6,522 nt of DNA from Sulfurovum sp. (lineage in GTDB: Bacteria > Campylobacterota > Campylobacteria > Campylobacterales > Sulfurovaceae): the NCBI GenBank assembly GCA_027046415.1, contig JALTYW010000217.1, forward strand, positions 1 to 6,522. Direction: 5' to 3'. Position numbers and translations under genes: made by a program. Below are positions 1-6,522 of the stretch, piece by piece (the first letter of the stretch is position 1; each line of letters starts with the position of its first letter). The notes below the pieces were generated by a model. The model worked only from the letters and a program-made list of their open reading frames with translations, ran no database searches and was not told the origin of the DNA.

Positions 1-44
1 CAGGGGAGTATCTGGCAAAAGAGTTGCAAGGAACGATAGACTAA
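1..44 (+). CDS. C-terminal end of an unidentified plus-strand gene (partial)
   Basis: The third forward frame is open from the window edge and reads GEYLAKELQGTID before a TAA stop at 42-44. This resembles the amphipathic helical end of a soluble protein, and the gene would run tail to tail into the minus-strand gene that follows. Only about 13 residues are visible, so the product cannot be named, and a chance open stretch of this length is quite possible. The stop overlaps that of the minus-strand gene (TAG on the minus strand, 41-43), a compact convergent arrangement that is common in small genomes and gives modest support. Confidence 0.4.
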   Translation, partial: GEYLAKELQGTID

Positions 45-457
45 GGACGGTTGAACTTTTTTGGTCGACCGCGTTTTTGTGCCTGATTGTTTCTGATAGT
101 GAACATGATGGCATTTTTGGTGATCAAAAGCAGAATGATTGCAGCAAGTATCTCGTACCCGATAGTCCAGACAAGAAAGAAAGAGGCATCATCTCCAATG
201 AAGCCAAAGACTGAAGCCTTTCCTTCGGAGACAAAGAAAAAGAGGAATATCAGTCCTGTAATATAGGGCAGGGTCACGAAGTAGATACCAAGAAACAGCA
301 TCTCTTTTCCCGGAGGGAAAAAGAGGAAAGGGGTCTTTTGCAGATTGACCTCTTGCTGGGTATAGCTGGTTGGGTTGTGCATGTTACGCTGCTTTTTCTT
401 TCGTTTGACGGGTTTGCCGTAATCGATCTCTTTCGCTACCTCTTCAATGGCATCCAT
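41..457 (-). CDS. Small membrane protein with two helices, paralog copy 1, with basic AT-hook-like tail
   Basis: I do not recognise this 138-residue protein. It has a polar, lysine-rich N-terminus (KRKKKQR at 19-25), a conserved block LQKTPFLFFPPGKEMLFLGIYF within 39-60, a first membrane helix at about 52-76, a short loop (SEGKASVFGFIGDDAS), a second helix at about 93-118, and a basic tail containing KRGRPKK at 128-134. Positive charges on both ends predict both termini in the cytoplasm. An open frame continues 43 codons upstream to 586, but those codons lie across the end of the neighbouring gene. The start at 455-457 is preferred because MDAIEE matches the start of the paralog next door and an AAGGGGAAGAG stretch lies just upstream. 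It sits 41 bases behind that paralog on the same strand, so the two are probably co-transcribed. The tail, absent from the paralog, is its oddest feature. Function is unknown; a membrane accessory or anchoring role would be a guess. Confidence 0.8.
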   Translation of the reverse strand: MDAIEEVAKEIDYGKPVKRKKKQRNMHNPTSYTQQEVNLQKTPFLFFPPGKEMLFLGIYFVTLPYITGLIFLFFFVSEGKASVFGFIGDDASFFLVWTIGYEILAAIILLLITKNAIMFTIRNNQAQKRGRPKKFNRP

Positions 458-498
458 GTGTCTCTTCCCCTTTTTTGTGATGTGTGGTTTGGACCGTT

Positions 499-876
499 TT
501 ACCTGTTTTTGAGTGAAAACTTGACGGCATTGACCATAATGTAAACAAGTATGATCGCTGCAATGATCTCGTACCCTACAGTCCATGTCAACAGAATAGA
601 AGAGTCTGTCCCGACTGCTCTGAATACGGAAACGTTAAACTCTGCAATATAGGTAAAAAGGAATAAAATACCGACGATGTAAGGAACTGTGATGAAGTAT
701 ATCCCCAAAAAAAGCATCTCTTTTCCTGGAGGAAAGAGTAAAAATGGTGTTTTTTGCAGATCAACCTCATTATGGATGTAGTGGTGTTGTGAAAGGTTTT
801 TCTCTTTTTTGCGAACAGGAGTTACGGGAGATCCATAATGTGATTTTGCTGATGCAGCCTCTTCGATAGCGTCCAT
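499..876 (-). CDS. Small membrane protein with two helices, paralog copy 2
   Basis: This 125-residue protein is a clear paralog of the gene just downstream of it. Both begin MDAIEE, share an acidic then basic N-terminus, then E-V-(N/D)-LQKTPFL, FPPGKEMLFLGIYF, a PYI.G..FLF helix, and W-T-(I/V)-GYEI.AAIIL in the second helix, ending near NA..F. Membrane helices are at about 53-77 and 93-117, joined by a loop of similar length. It ends at SLKNR and lacks the basic tail of copy 1. The frame also allows an ATG at 907-909, giving 11 more residues (MSYRETEKRGI). I prefer the ATG at 874-876 because it matches the paralog and an AGAGG ribosome site lies about four bases upstream, while the longer start has only a weak and distant site. 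It is the first gene of the probable two-gene unit. The family is unrecognised and no catalytic motif is visible. Confidence 0.8.
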   Translation of the reverse strand: MDAIEEAASAKSHYGSPVTPVRKKEKNLSQHHYIHNEVDLQKTPFLLFPPGKEMLFLGIYFITVPYIVGILFLFTYIAEFNVSVFRAVGTDSSILLTWTVGYEIIAAIILVYIMVNAVKFSLKNR

Positions 877-976
877 AATCCCTCTTTTTTCAGTTTCTCT
901 GTACGACATTACAATAATAATTTCTCTTTTTAAAATATATCATAAGATAATCCAACTTAATACTGAGTAAAAAGAA

Positions 977-982
977 ATTATA
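977..982 (-). promoter_or_regulatory. Candidate -10 box for the small membrane gene pair
   Basis: The minus strand reads TATAAT exactly, about 100 bases before the preferred start of the first membrane gene. No -35 hexamer at normal spacing is visible, which is usual for the main sigma factor of Campylobacterota. A second, weaker box (TATATT, 934-939) lies closer to the gene and could be used instead. In DNA this A/T-rich a chance match is quite possible. Confidence 0.4.
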
Positions 983-1018
983 CATGGCAATGATAGATGC
1001 CTCTAACAGACAATAGGC

Positions 1019-1024
1019 TAAAAT
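1019..1024 (+). promoter_or_regulatory. Candidate -10 box for polA
   Basis: TAAAAT (one mismatch to TATAAT) lies 22 bases before the TTG start. Transcription would begin around 1031, leaving a leader of about 16 bases that includes the AGG ribosome site. No -35 match is seen. The call rests on position and partial consensus only. Confidence 0.35.
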
Positions 1025-1035
1025 ACGGAAAAAAA

Positions 1036-1049
1036 CAGGTGCTATTTTG
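1036..1049 (+). promoter_or_regulatory. Ribosome binding site and TTG start of polA
   Basis: CAGGTG before the TTG provides an AGG(TG) core, with the AGG seven bases from the start codon. An in-frame TAG at 1014-1016 closes the frame upstream. The next in-frame ATG lies about 97 codons downstream, inside the 5' nuclease domain. The residues directly after the TTG (KTITIIDTFGFFFRAYYALPP) match the conserved start of polymerase I, so TTG is the only reasonable initiation codon. Confidence 0.75.
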
Positions 1050-3758
1050 AAAACAATCACTATCATTGACACATTCGGATTTTTTTTCCGTGCCTATTAC
1101 GCACTGCCGCCGCTGCGAAATTCTGAAGGGTTTCCTACTGGACTGCTGACAGGGTTTATTAATCTTGTCGATTCACTTCGCAGAGACCATGCAACGGACT
1201 ATCTTGTCTTTGCGCTTGACAGCAAAGGTCCTACCTTTCGAAATGAGATCTATCCGGAGTACAAAGCCAACCGCGAGGCACCTCCCGAAGAGCTGACCAA
1301 ACAGCTCCCTGTTGCCATCAGGTGGATTGAGCAGATGGGATTCGCCAATCTCTCCAAAGAGGGATTTGAAGCAGATGATATCATCACAACAGTGACAAAA
1401 TTTGCCAAAGACAAGGAGATGAAAGTAACCATCGTCTCTCACGACAAAGACCTCTACCAGCTTATTGATGACAGCAGGGTAGTGCTCTACGATGCGGTCA
1501 AACGCAAAGAGGTCGATGAGGAGGCGTGTGTTGCGAAGTTTGGTGTGCAGCCGGAGGACTTTGTTGATTTTCAGGCTATTGTGGGGGACAGTTCGGACAA
1601 TGTACCCGGTGTCAAAGGCATCGGTGTCAAGGGGGCAGCAAAGCTGATCAACACCTTTCATACGCTTGAGAATATCTATGCACACATTGAAGAGGCGGGA
1701 ACGCCTCGTATTCAAAAGCTGCTTCTGGAAGGGAAGGAGAGTGCTTTTCTCTCACGTGAACTGGTACGGATGCGCGATGATGTCTATGATGATCTTGATC
1801 TGAACCGTTTTGTATTTGAGGACAAGAACTATCTTGCCTGTCTGATTGGTGAGTTTGAAAAGTATGAGATGAAACAGGCGATCAAAAAGGCGCAGACCAC
1901 CAGTGCACCGATGCCAGAATGCGGCATGTCAACCTCTGCTGCAACGGTAAGCGAACCCAAGAAGCCGTCACTGACATTTGAAGCGGTGACACTCGATACG
2001 AAAGCGAAGCTGGATGCTGTACTCGAAGGGCTTACAAAAGAGACACTGGTAGCGTTTGATACAGAGACAACTGGGCTTGATACAAAAACAGCAGAGATGG
2101 TCGGCTTCTCTTTCTGTTTTGATGAGAAACAAGCCTACTATGTGCCCATAGCGCACAATTACCTTGGTGTGGGAGATCAGGTTGCGGCAGAGGATGCCAA
2201 AACGGCACTGGCGAAGCTGATGACATGCCGTGTGATCGGGCAGAACCTCAAGTTCGATCTGGCACTGCTCTACAACCGTTTTGCACTGCCTGAAGTAATG
2301 CCGTTTGCCGATACGATGATCATGGCATGGCTGAGTGATCCGGGCAGCAAAGTCGGGCTGGATGCGTTGGCGAAGAAGTACTTCAACTATGAGATGAAGG
2401 CATTTAAGGAGATGGTCAAAAAAGGGGAGAACTTCTCTGCTGTAGCGATAGAGGAGGCGACCTTCTATGCTGCAGAGGATGCATGGATGACCTTCCTACT
2501 GTATGGGGCGATCAAAAAGCGTATGGAGCTTGGCTCGCTGACACATCTGCTCAAAGAGGCAAAAACGGTAGAGTACCCCTTTATCAATGTGCTCATACAC
2601 ATGGAAAATCTAGGTATCAAGGTCGATCAGGAGCGTTTGATGGCATTGAAAACTGAGCTGAGCGAAGCACTCCAAAGACTGACAGCGGAGATCTACACAC
2701 TGGCGGGGACAGAATTTAACATTCGCTCTACCCAGCAGCTTGGTGTTGTGCTGTTTCAACAACTGGGACTTAAAGGCGGCAAGAAAACCAAGACCGGCTA
2801 CAGCACCAACGAAGCGGTACTGAATGGACTAAAAGGGGAGCACCCTATCATTGAGAAGATCCTCAGCTACCGGGAGTACCAAAAGATGCTCTCAACCTAC
2901 GTAGAACCACTGCTTAAACTGGCAATGGCAGATGAGAAAAGCCGTATCTACACCTCATTTTTGCAGACGGGTACGGCTACGGGAAGATTGAGCTCCAAAG
3001 ATCCCAACCTTCAGAATATCCCTGTACGTTCCGAGCTTGGCAGACGGGTGCGCAGCGCCTTTGTTACCAAAGAGGGCTACAAACTTGTGAGTATCGACTA
3101 CTCCCAGATCGAACTGCGGCTTTTGGCTCACTTCTCTCAGGATGCCGCACTGCTTGAGGCATTCCAAAACGGCGTAGATATCCATATGGCTACGGCTATT
3201 AAGCTCTTTGGCGAGGAGGAAGCCAAAGCAAAGCGTAACTTCGCCAAATCTGTCAACTTTGGACTGCTCTACGGTATGGGACCCAAAAAGCTCTCTGACG
3301 AACTGGGCATTGCACAGAGTGAGGCCAAAGAGATCATTGCCAACTATTTTGCTTCCTTCCCGACTGTCAAACAGTTCCTTGAAGGGATACAGGAACAGGT
3401 AAAGATAGACGGTTTTGTCGAGACAATACTGGGTAGACGGCGCTTTTTTGACTACGAAAATGCCAACGGCATGCAAAAGGCCGCCTTTATGCGCGAGTCG
3501 GTAAATACCGTCTTTCAGGGTAGTGCAGCAGACCTTATTAAACTCTCTATGCTTCAGATCGATACGATGATAGAGGATGAAAACCTCGATGCCCGTATGC
3601 TGCTGCAGATCCACGATGAGCTGATCTTCGAAATCGCAGAACCAGAGATAGAACGTATCGGCAGCAGGTTTGTCAAAACCATGGAAGAGATCTACCCGCT
3701 CAATGTACCGCTTGAGTGTTCCATGAGTGTGGGGGAAAACTGGGGAGAGCTAAAATAA
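1047..3758 (+). CDS. polA: DNA polymerase I with 5' nuclease, proofreading exonuclease and polymerase domains
   Basis: This 903-residue cytoplasmic enzyme fills gaps and removes RNA primers during lagging-strand synthesis and excision repair. The 5' nuclease occupies about 1-285, with metal-ligand motifs D8, EADD (108-111), HDKD (132-135) and GDSSDN (180-185) followed by the helix-hairpin-helix GVKGIGVKGAAKLI. The 3'-5' exonuclease spans about 310-490 and keeps all canonical acidic residues: D338 and E340 in DTET, D404 in NLKFD, and Y474/D478 in YAAED, so proofreading should be active. The polymerase domain follows: TATGRLSS.DPNLQNIP, motif A DYSQIELR with D684, motif B R730...K734...F738...Y742, and motif C HDE with D857 and E858. 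F738 is the usual phenylalanine of the nucleotide-binding helix. Length is close to the 928 residues of E. coli PolA, with no frameshift or missing domain. It starts at TTG. The genes on either side have no evident functional link to it. Confidence 0.98.
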   Translation: MKTITIIDTFGFFFRAYYALPPLRNSEGFPTGLLTGFINLVDSLRRDHATDYLVFALDSKGPTFRNEIYPEYKANREAPPEELTKQLPVAIRWIEQMGFANLSKEGFEADDIITTVTKFAKDKEMKVTIVSHDKDLYQLIDDSRVVLYDAVKRKEVDEEACVAKFGVQPEDFVDFQAIVGDSSDNVPGVKGIGVKGAAKLINTFHTLENIYAHIEEAGTPRIQKLLLEGKESAFLSRELVRMRDDVYDDLDLNRFVFEDKNYLACLIGEFEKYEMKQAIKKAQTTSAPMPECGMSTSAATVSEPKKPSLTFEAVTLDTKAKLDAVLEGLTKETLVAFDTETTGLDTKTAEMVGFSFCFDEKQAYYVPIAHNYLGVGDQVAAEDAKTALAKLMTCRVIGQNLKFDLALLYNRFALPEVMPFADTMIMAWLSDPGSKVGLDALAKKYFNYEMKAFKEMVKKGENFSAVAIEEATFYAAEDAWMTFLLYGAIKKRMELGSLTHLLKEAKTVEYPFINVLIHMENLGIKVDQERLMALKTELSEALQRLTAEIYTLAGTEFNIRSTQQLGVVLFQQLGLKGGKKTKTGYSTNEAVLNGLKGEHPIIEKILSYREYQKMLSTYVEPLLKLAMADEKSRIYTSFLQTGTATGRLSSKDPNLQNIPVRSELGRRVRSAFVTKEGYKLVSIDYSQIELRLLAHFSQDAALLEAFQNGVDIHMATAIKLFGEEEAKAKRNFAKSVNFGLLYGMGPKKLSDELGIAQSEAKEIIANYFASFPTVKQFLEGIQEQVKIDGFVETILGRRRFFDYENANGMQKAAFMRESVNTVFQGSAADLIKLSMLQIDTMIEDENLDARMLLQIHDELIFEIAEPEIERIGSRFVKTMEEIYPLNVPLECSMSVGENWGELK

Positions 3759-3780
3759 TTAGAGAAAATTTCTCTCAATT
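3757..3780. repeat. A/T-rich inverted repeat just after polA
   Basis: The arms AGAGAAA (3761-3767) and TTTCTCT (3769-3775) are perfect reverse complements around one base. Outer AATT blocks (3757-3760 and 3777-3780) extend the symmetry with one unpaired base. As RNA it would form a weak, A/U-dominated hairpin without a following U-tract, so it is a poor intrinsic terminator. It may help end polA transcription. Because it abuts the ccsBA promoter region it could also be a protein-binding dyad. Either role is inference. Confidence 0.4.
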
Positions 3781-3804
3781 AACATTCCGTTAGCAAACAT
3801 CGGT

Positions 3805-3810
3805 TATAAT
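3805..3810 (+). promoter_or_regulatory. Candidate -10 box for ccsBA
   Basis: A perfect TATAAT in the context GGTTATAATCGG lies 58 bases before the ccsBA start, predicting a leader of about 50 bases. A TTAACA (3779-3784) resembles a -35 box, but its 20-base spacing is too long to be convincing. The match and its place in a 109-base gap suggest that ccsBA is transcribed separately from polA. Confidence 0.55.
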
Positions 3811-3867
3811 CGGCTCTTATTATAGGGTATTAGAAGTGCTCTACAGTTTATCAAAGGGACTATAACA

Positions 3868-6522
3868 ATGTTAAAACGGATATTTTCAATGAAAATGGCT
3901 GTACTAATAATGTTCTTGTTCGGTGTCTCCATCGGGGTGGCGACATTTATCGAGAATGACTACGGTACACAGACGGCACGTGCGTTGATCTACAAAGCAA
4001 AATGGTTTGAAGTATTCCTTGCCTACTTCATTGCTATGTTGACCTATCAGATCATCAAATATAAAACATACAAGACGAAATTTCCCGTTTTTCTGTTTCA
4101 TTTTGCATTTATCATCATTGCATTGGGAGCATTGATCACCCGTTATGTCGGTTACGAAGGGATCATGCATATCAGAGAAGGGCAAACGACCAACAAGATG
4201 GTCTCCGATGTGAAGGTGATGGAGGTTTTCGCCAAGAGCAAAGAGGGCAATGCATCACTTGAAAAACCTCTCTACTTCTCTACCATGACACACAACAGTA
4301 TGGAGGAGCGGCTCAAAGTCGGCAACAAAGAGGTAAAGATATCGCTTGAAACCTACCTTCCGACAGCAGAGGAGGAGATTGTCCCTGATCCAAAAGGTGA
4401 TACCCTGCTTGAGATGAAGATCTCTGCAGGTGGCAAGGGCGAGATACACTACTTTAAAAAGGGTACGGTTAAGGATTTTGGTCAGTTTTATGTCGCTTTC
4501 GGGGTAGAGAATGTTCCTACGGACAGACCGACATTCAAGATCAGCGGGGAGCCAGGTGCACTTCAGGTTGATTTTCCGTTTATCATTAAAACACTCAACA
4601 TGGATACGAGAACGCCCGCAGAGATACAGCCGGGTACCAATCCTCTGACACGAAGGGTACTCTACCGTTTTGGCAACAATGCGGTGGTGCTCAAGGACAT
4701 ACATGAGAAATCGGCACTCAAAATGGTCTCACACTCACTGAAGACAAAATCAGGCAAGCCTGAATATATCAAACTGAAAGTGAGTGTCGGAGAGAAGAGC
4801 AAAGAGGTGGTGTTCAAGCCATACAAAGGACAGACAGGCCCTTTGAAACAGTTCTCTCTTGAGGGTGTCGATATACAGATGCGTATTGGTTCGAAGATCA
4901 TCACACTGCCGTTTAGCATCAAACTGAACGATTTTGAACTCGAACGCTATCCTGGCTCTATGACACCTGCCTCCTACTCAAGCAGAGTCGTACTGATAGA
5001 CAAAGAGCAGAACCTGACTATGCCGTATCATATCTATATGAACCACATTCTCGATCATCGCAACTTCCGCTTCTTCCAGTCATCTTACGATCCTGACGAG
5101 CATGGAACTGTACTCTCTGTCAACCATGACCCGGGAACACTACCAACCTACATCGGCTATATCCTGCTTGCGCTTGGTATGCTTTGGAGCCTCTTTATCC
5201 CGAATGGGCGTTTCCAGAAACTACTCAAGGGCGCACGAAAGCTGCAAGATGGTGCGATTGTCGCCGCATTTGCCATTGTGCTCGCAATAATGCCGCAGAG
5301 CTCTCAGGCAGCTTCTCCTCAGCTGGATGCCAAAACACTCAAGGCGATGCAGGCGTATGATGCCAAACATGCACAAAATTTCGGTACGCTTGCTGTGCAG
5401 GACAGTAAAGGGCGTATGAAGCCGATGGATACGGTAGCGCACGATGTGATCGCCAAGATCACAGGACGCAGTGCTCTCTACGATCTGGAACCGACACAGA
5501 TGTTCCTTGGAATGGTTATGCAGCCAGAGATCTATCAGGATATTCCTATGATCAAAATAGGGCACAGGAAGATTGCACTTGACCTCGGACTTCCTGAAGA
5601 TACTAAATATGCGAAGTTTACAGACTTTTTCGACAAAAAAGATGGTCATTATAAACTATTTGATGTAGTAACAAAAGCAAGCAGAAAGAAACCGCTTGAA
5701 AAATCGCAGTATGACAAAGAGCTGATCAAGATTGATGAGCGTGTCAATGTCGCTTATATGACCTATCAAGGGTCACTGATGCGTATCTACCCTGTACCAG
5801 GTGACAAAAACAACAAATGGGTTTCTCCGATGGATGCGCTGAAAACATTCCCGCCAAAAGAGGCTGGAGAGGTCAAAATGACTATCTCCGCCTACTTTGC
5901 TTTTGTTGCAGAAGGACTGCAGAAGGGCAAATGGGACAAGGCGGATCTTGGCATTGCTGCGATCAAGAAATATCAGAAGACATACGGTTCGGCTGTTATG
6001 CCGAGTTCTGACCATATCAAAATGGAGATATGGTACAACAAACTGGGACTCTTTGGCAAGCTGGTACCGCTCTACCTTCTGCTTGGACTGATTCTGCTTG
6101 TTTTCGCATTTATCCATGTCCTGAAACCCGGATTTTCGATGAAATGGGTTATGCGTATTGCCTGGTCTGTACTGATCTTTGGTTTCATCCTCCATGTGAT
6201 TGGTATGGGGATACGCTGGTATATTGCAGGACACGCACCATGGTCGAATGCCTATGAATCCATTGTCTTTATTGCCGCTTCAACAGTACTCGCAGGCATC
6301 ATCCTTGCACGAAAATCTCCTTTTGCACTGGCAGGTACGGCGATCTTGGCAGGGGTAACGATGGGGGTTGCCCATATGAACTTCATCAACCCGGAGATCA
6401 CCAACCTGGTACCTGTCCTCAAATCCTACTGGCTGATGATCCATGTGGCAACCATCATCTCCGGTGACGGTTTCCTTGGATTGGGATCTATCCTGTCCCT
6501 GTTGGTACTGGTTCTTTTCATT
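3868..6522 (+). CDS. ccsBA: Fused ResB-CcsA (CcsBA) System II cytochrome c haem lyase, C-terminus beyond the window
   Basis: The frame is open for 885 codons to the window edge. CcsBA exports haem across the inner membrane and attaches it to CXXCH cysteines of periplasmic apocytochromes c. The ResB half has helices at about 9-27, 47-62 and 73-92 (ATFIENDYGTQ after the first), a large periplasmic domain to about 420, and the DPG signature (421-423) before a fourth helix. H78 in FPVFLFHFAF fits the transmembrane haem-ligand histidine of the N-terminal half. A helix at about 460-476 ending PQSSQAAS leads to a second periplasmic domain (about 480-725) opening FGTLAVQDSKGRMKPMDT. The CcsA half then begins, with GHAPWSNAYES (788-798), typical of the family, and H859 in SYWLMIHV, the likely first periplasmic haem ligand. 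The WWD motif and second histidine should lie just past the edge. The ATG at 3868 has AAAGGGA eight bases upstream; a later ATG (3889) lacks a comparable site. Fused CcsBA is typical of Campylobacterota. Confidence 0.93.
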   Translation, partial: MLKRIFSMKMAVLIMFLFGVSIGVATFIENDYGTQTARALIYKAKWFEVFLAYFIAMLTYQIIKYKTYKTKFPVFLFHFAFIIIALGALITRYVGYEGIMHIREGQTTNKMVSDVKVMEVFAKSKEGNASLEKPLYFSTMTHNSMEERLKVGNKEVKISLETYLPTAEEEIVPDPKGDTLLEMKISAGGKGEIHYFKKGTVKDFGQFYVAFGVENVPTDRPTFKISGEPGALQVDFPFIIKTLNMDTRTPAEIQPGTNPLTRRVLYRFGNNAVVLKDIHEKSALKMVSHSLKTKSGKPEYIKLKVSVGEKSKEVVFKPYKGQTGPLKQFSLEGVDIQMRIGSKIITLPFSIKLNDFELERYPGSMTPASYSSRVVLIDKEQNLTMPYHIYMNHILDHRNFRFFQSSYDPDEHGTVLSVNHDPGTLPTYIGYILLALGMLWSLFIPNGRFQKLLKGARKLQDGAIVAAFAIVLAIMPQSSQAASPQLDAKTLKAMQAYDAKHAQNFGTLAVQDSKGRMKPMDTVAHDVIAKITGRSALYDLEPTQMFLGMVMQPEIYQDIPMIKIGHRKIALDLGLPEDTKYAKFTDFFDKKDGHYKLFDVVTKASRKKPLEKSQYDKELIKIDERVNVAYMTYQGSLMRIYPVPGDKNNKWVSPMDALKTFPPKEAGEVKMTISAYFAFVAEGLQKGKWDKADLGIAAIKKYQKTYGSAVMPSSDHIKMEIWYNKLGLFGKLVPLYLLLGLILLVFAFIHVLKPGFSMKWVMRIAWSVLIFGFILHVIGMGIRWYIAGHAPWSNAYESIVFIAASTVLAGIILARKSPFALAGTAILAGVTMGVAHMNFINPEITNLVPVLKSYWLMIHVATIISGDGFLGLGSILSLLVLVLFI

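Larger units (their letters stand above)
877..1046. other. Divergent intergenic region between the small membrane gene pair and polA
   Basis: These 170 bases are strongly A/T-rich and separate divergently transcribed genes. They hold candidate -10 boxes for both directions, listed separately. A 60-codon minus-strand frame overlaps it, but it has low-complexity content and no ribosome site, so I do not call a gene here. I see no RNA gene or strong hairpin. Confidence 0.6.

Noticed and set aside
63..70. Perfect palindrome GGTCGACC
   Set aside because: It lies within the codons for the GRP part of the basic tail; eight-base palindromes are expected by chance and nothing else supports a site.
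338..544. 68-codon plus-strand frame
   Set aside because: It is antisense to both membrane genes, and its hydrophobicity comes from reverse reading of their N-terminal and linker codons.
458..586. 43-codon upstream extension of the first membrane gene
   Set aside because: It overlaps the end of the paralogous gene in another frame, is rich in Cys and His unlike the rest, and MDAIEE downstream matches the paralog start.
985..1000. Sigma-54-like GG...GC site (TGGCAATGATAGATGC)
   Set aside because: The spacing between GG and GC is 11 rather than 10 bases and the second half lacks the TTGC element.
890..1072. 60-codon minus-strand frame overlapping the divergent intergenic region and the polA start
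   Set aside because: It has hydrophobic low-complexity content typical of A/T-rich DNA, no ribosome site, and overlaps the likely promoters and the conserved polA start.
1173..1715. 180-codon frame antisense to polA
   Set aside because: It is a codon-bias shadow of the conserved 5' nuclease domain, with no family features.
2955..3614. 219-codon frame antisense to polA
   Set aside because: It is opposite the conserved polymerase motifs A to C; its length is explained by the constrained codons on the plus strand.
4255..4704. 149-codon frame antisense to ccsBA
   Set aside because: It lies opposite the ResB periplasmic domain, with no ribosome site or recognisable domain; similar frames at 5221-5649 and 5773-6234 are rejected for the same reason.

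Overview
The window looks like ordinary chromosomal DNA from a Campylobacterota (epsilonproteobacterial) relative of Sulfurovum or Sulfurimonas. This is inferred from the style of the DNA polymerase I N-terminus, the single-chain ResB-CcsA (CcsBA) cytochrome c synthase, the A/T-rich intergenic regions with TATAAT-like -10 boxes and no clear -35, and the moderate GC of the genes. I recalled these family traits rather than searching for them, so genus level is only a guess.

Layout. Bases 1-44 probably hold the last codons of a plus-strand gene whose stop overlaps the stop of the first minus-strand gene. Bases 41-876 carry two tandem minus-strand genes for small paralogous proteins with two membrane helices (138 and 125 aa), which I do not recognise. 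They share a start sequence (MDAIEE), a central block (LQKTPFL..FPPGKEMLFLGIYF) and a GYEI.AAIIL helix. Only the downstream copy has a basic tail containing an AT-hook-like KRGRPKK. Bases 877-1046 are a divergent intergenic region with candidate -10 boxes for both directions. Bases 1047-3758 are a complete polA starting at TTG, with 5' nuclease, 3'-5' exonuclease and polymerase catalytic residues all present. Bases 3759-3867 contain an A/T-rich inverted repeat and a consensus TATAAT. From 3868 to the end of the window an open frame of 885 codons without a stop encodes a fused CcsBA, cut by the window edge just before its WWD haem-handling motif.

The genes do not form an obvious pathway. polA is a replication and repair gene, ccsBA matures c-type cytochromes in the periplasm for respiration, and the small membrane pair has no visible link to either. 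polA and ccsBA probably have separate promoters. I found no RNA genes, CRISPR, insertion sequences or transfer genes. I do not see a convincing new biological system; the most unusual item is the duplicated membrane pair with the basic tail on one copy.
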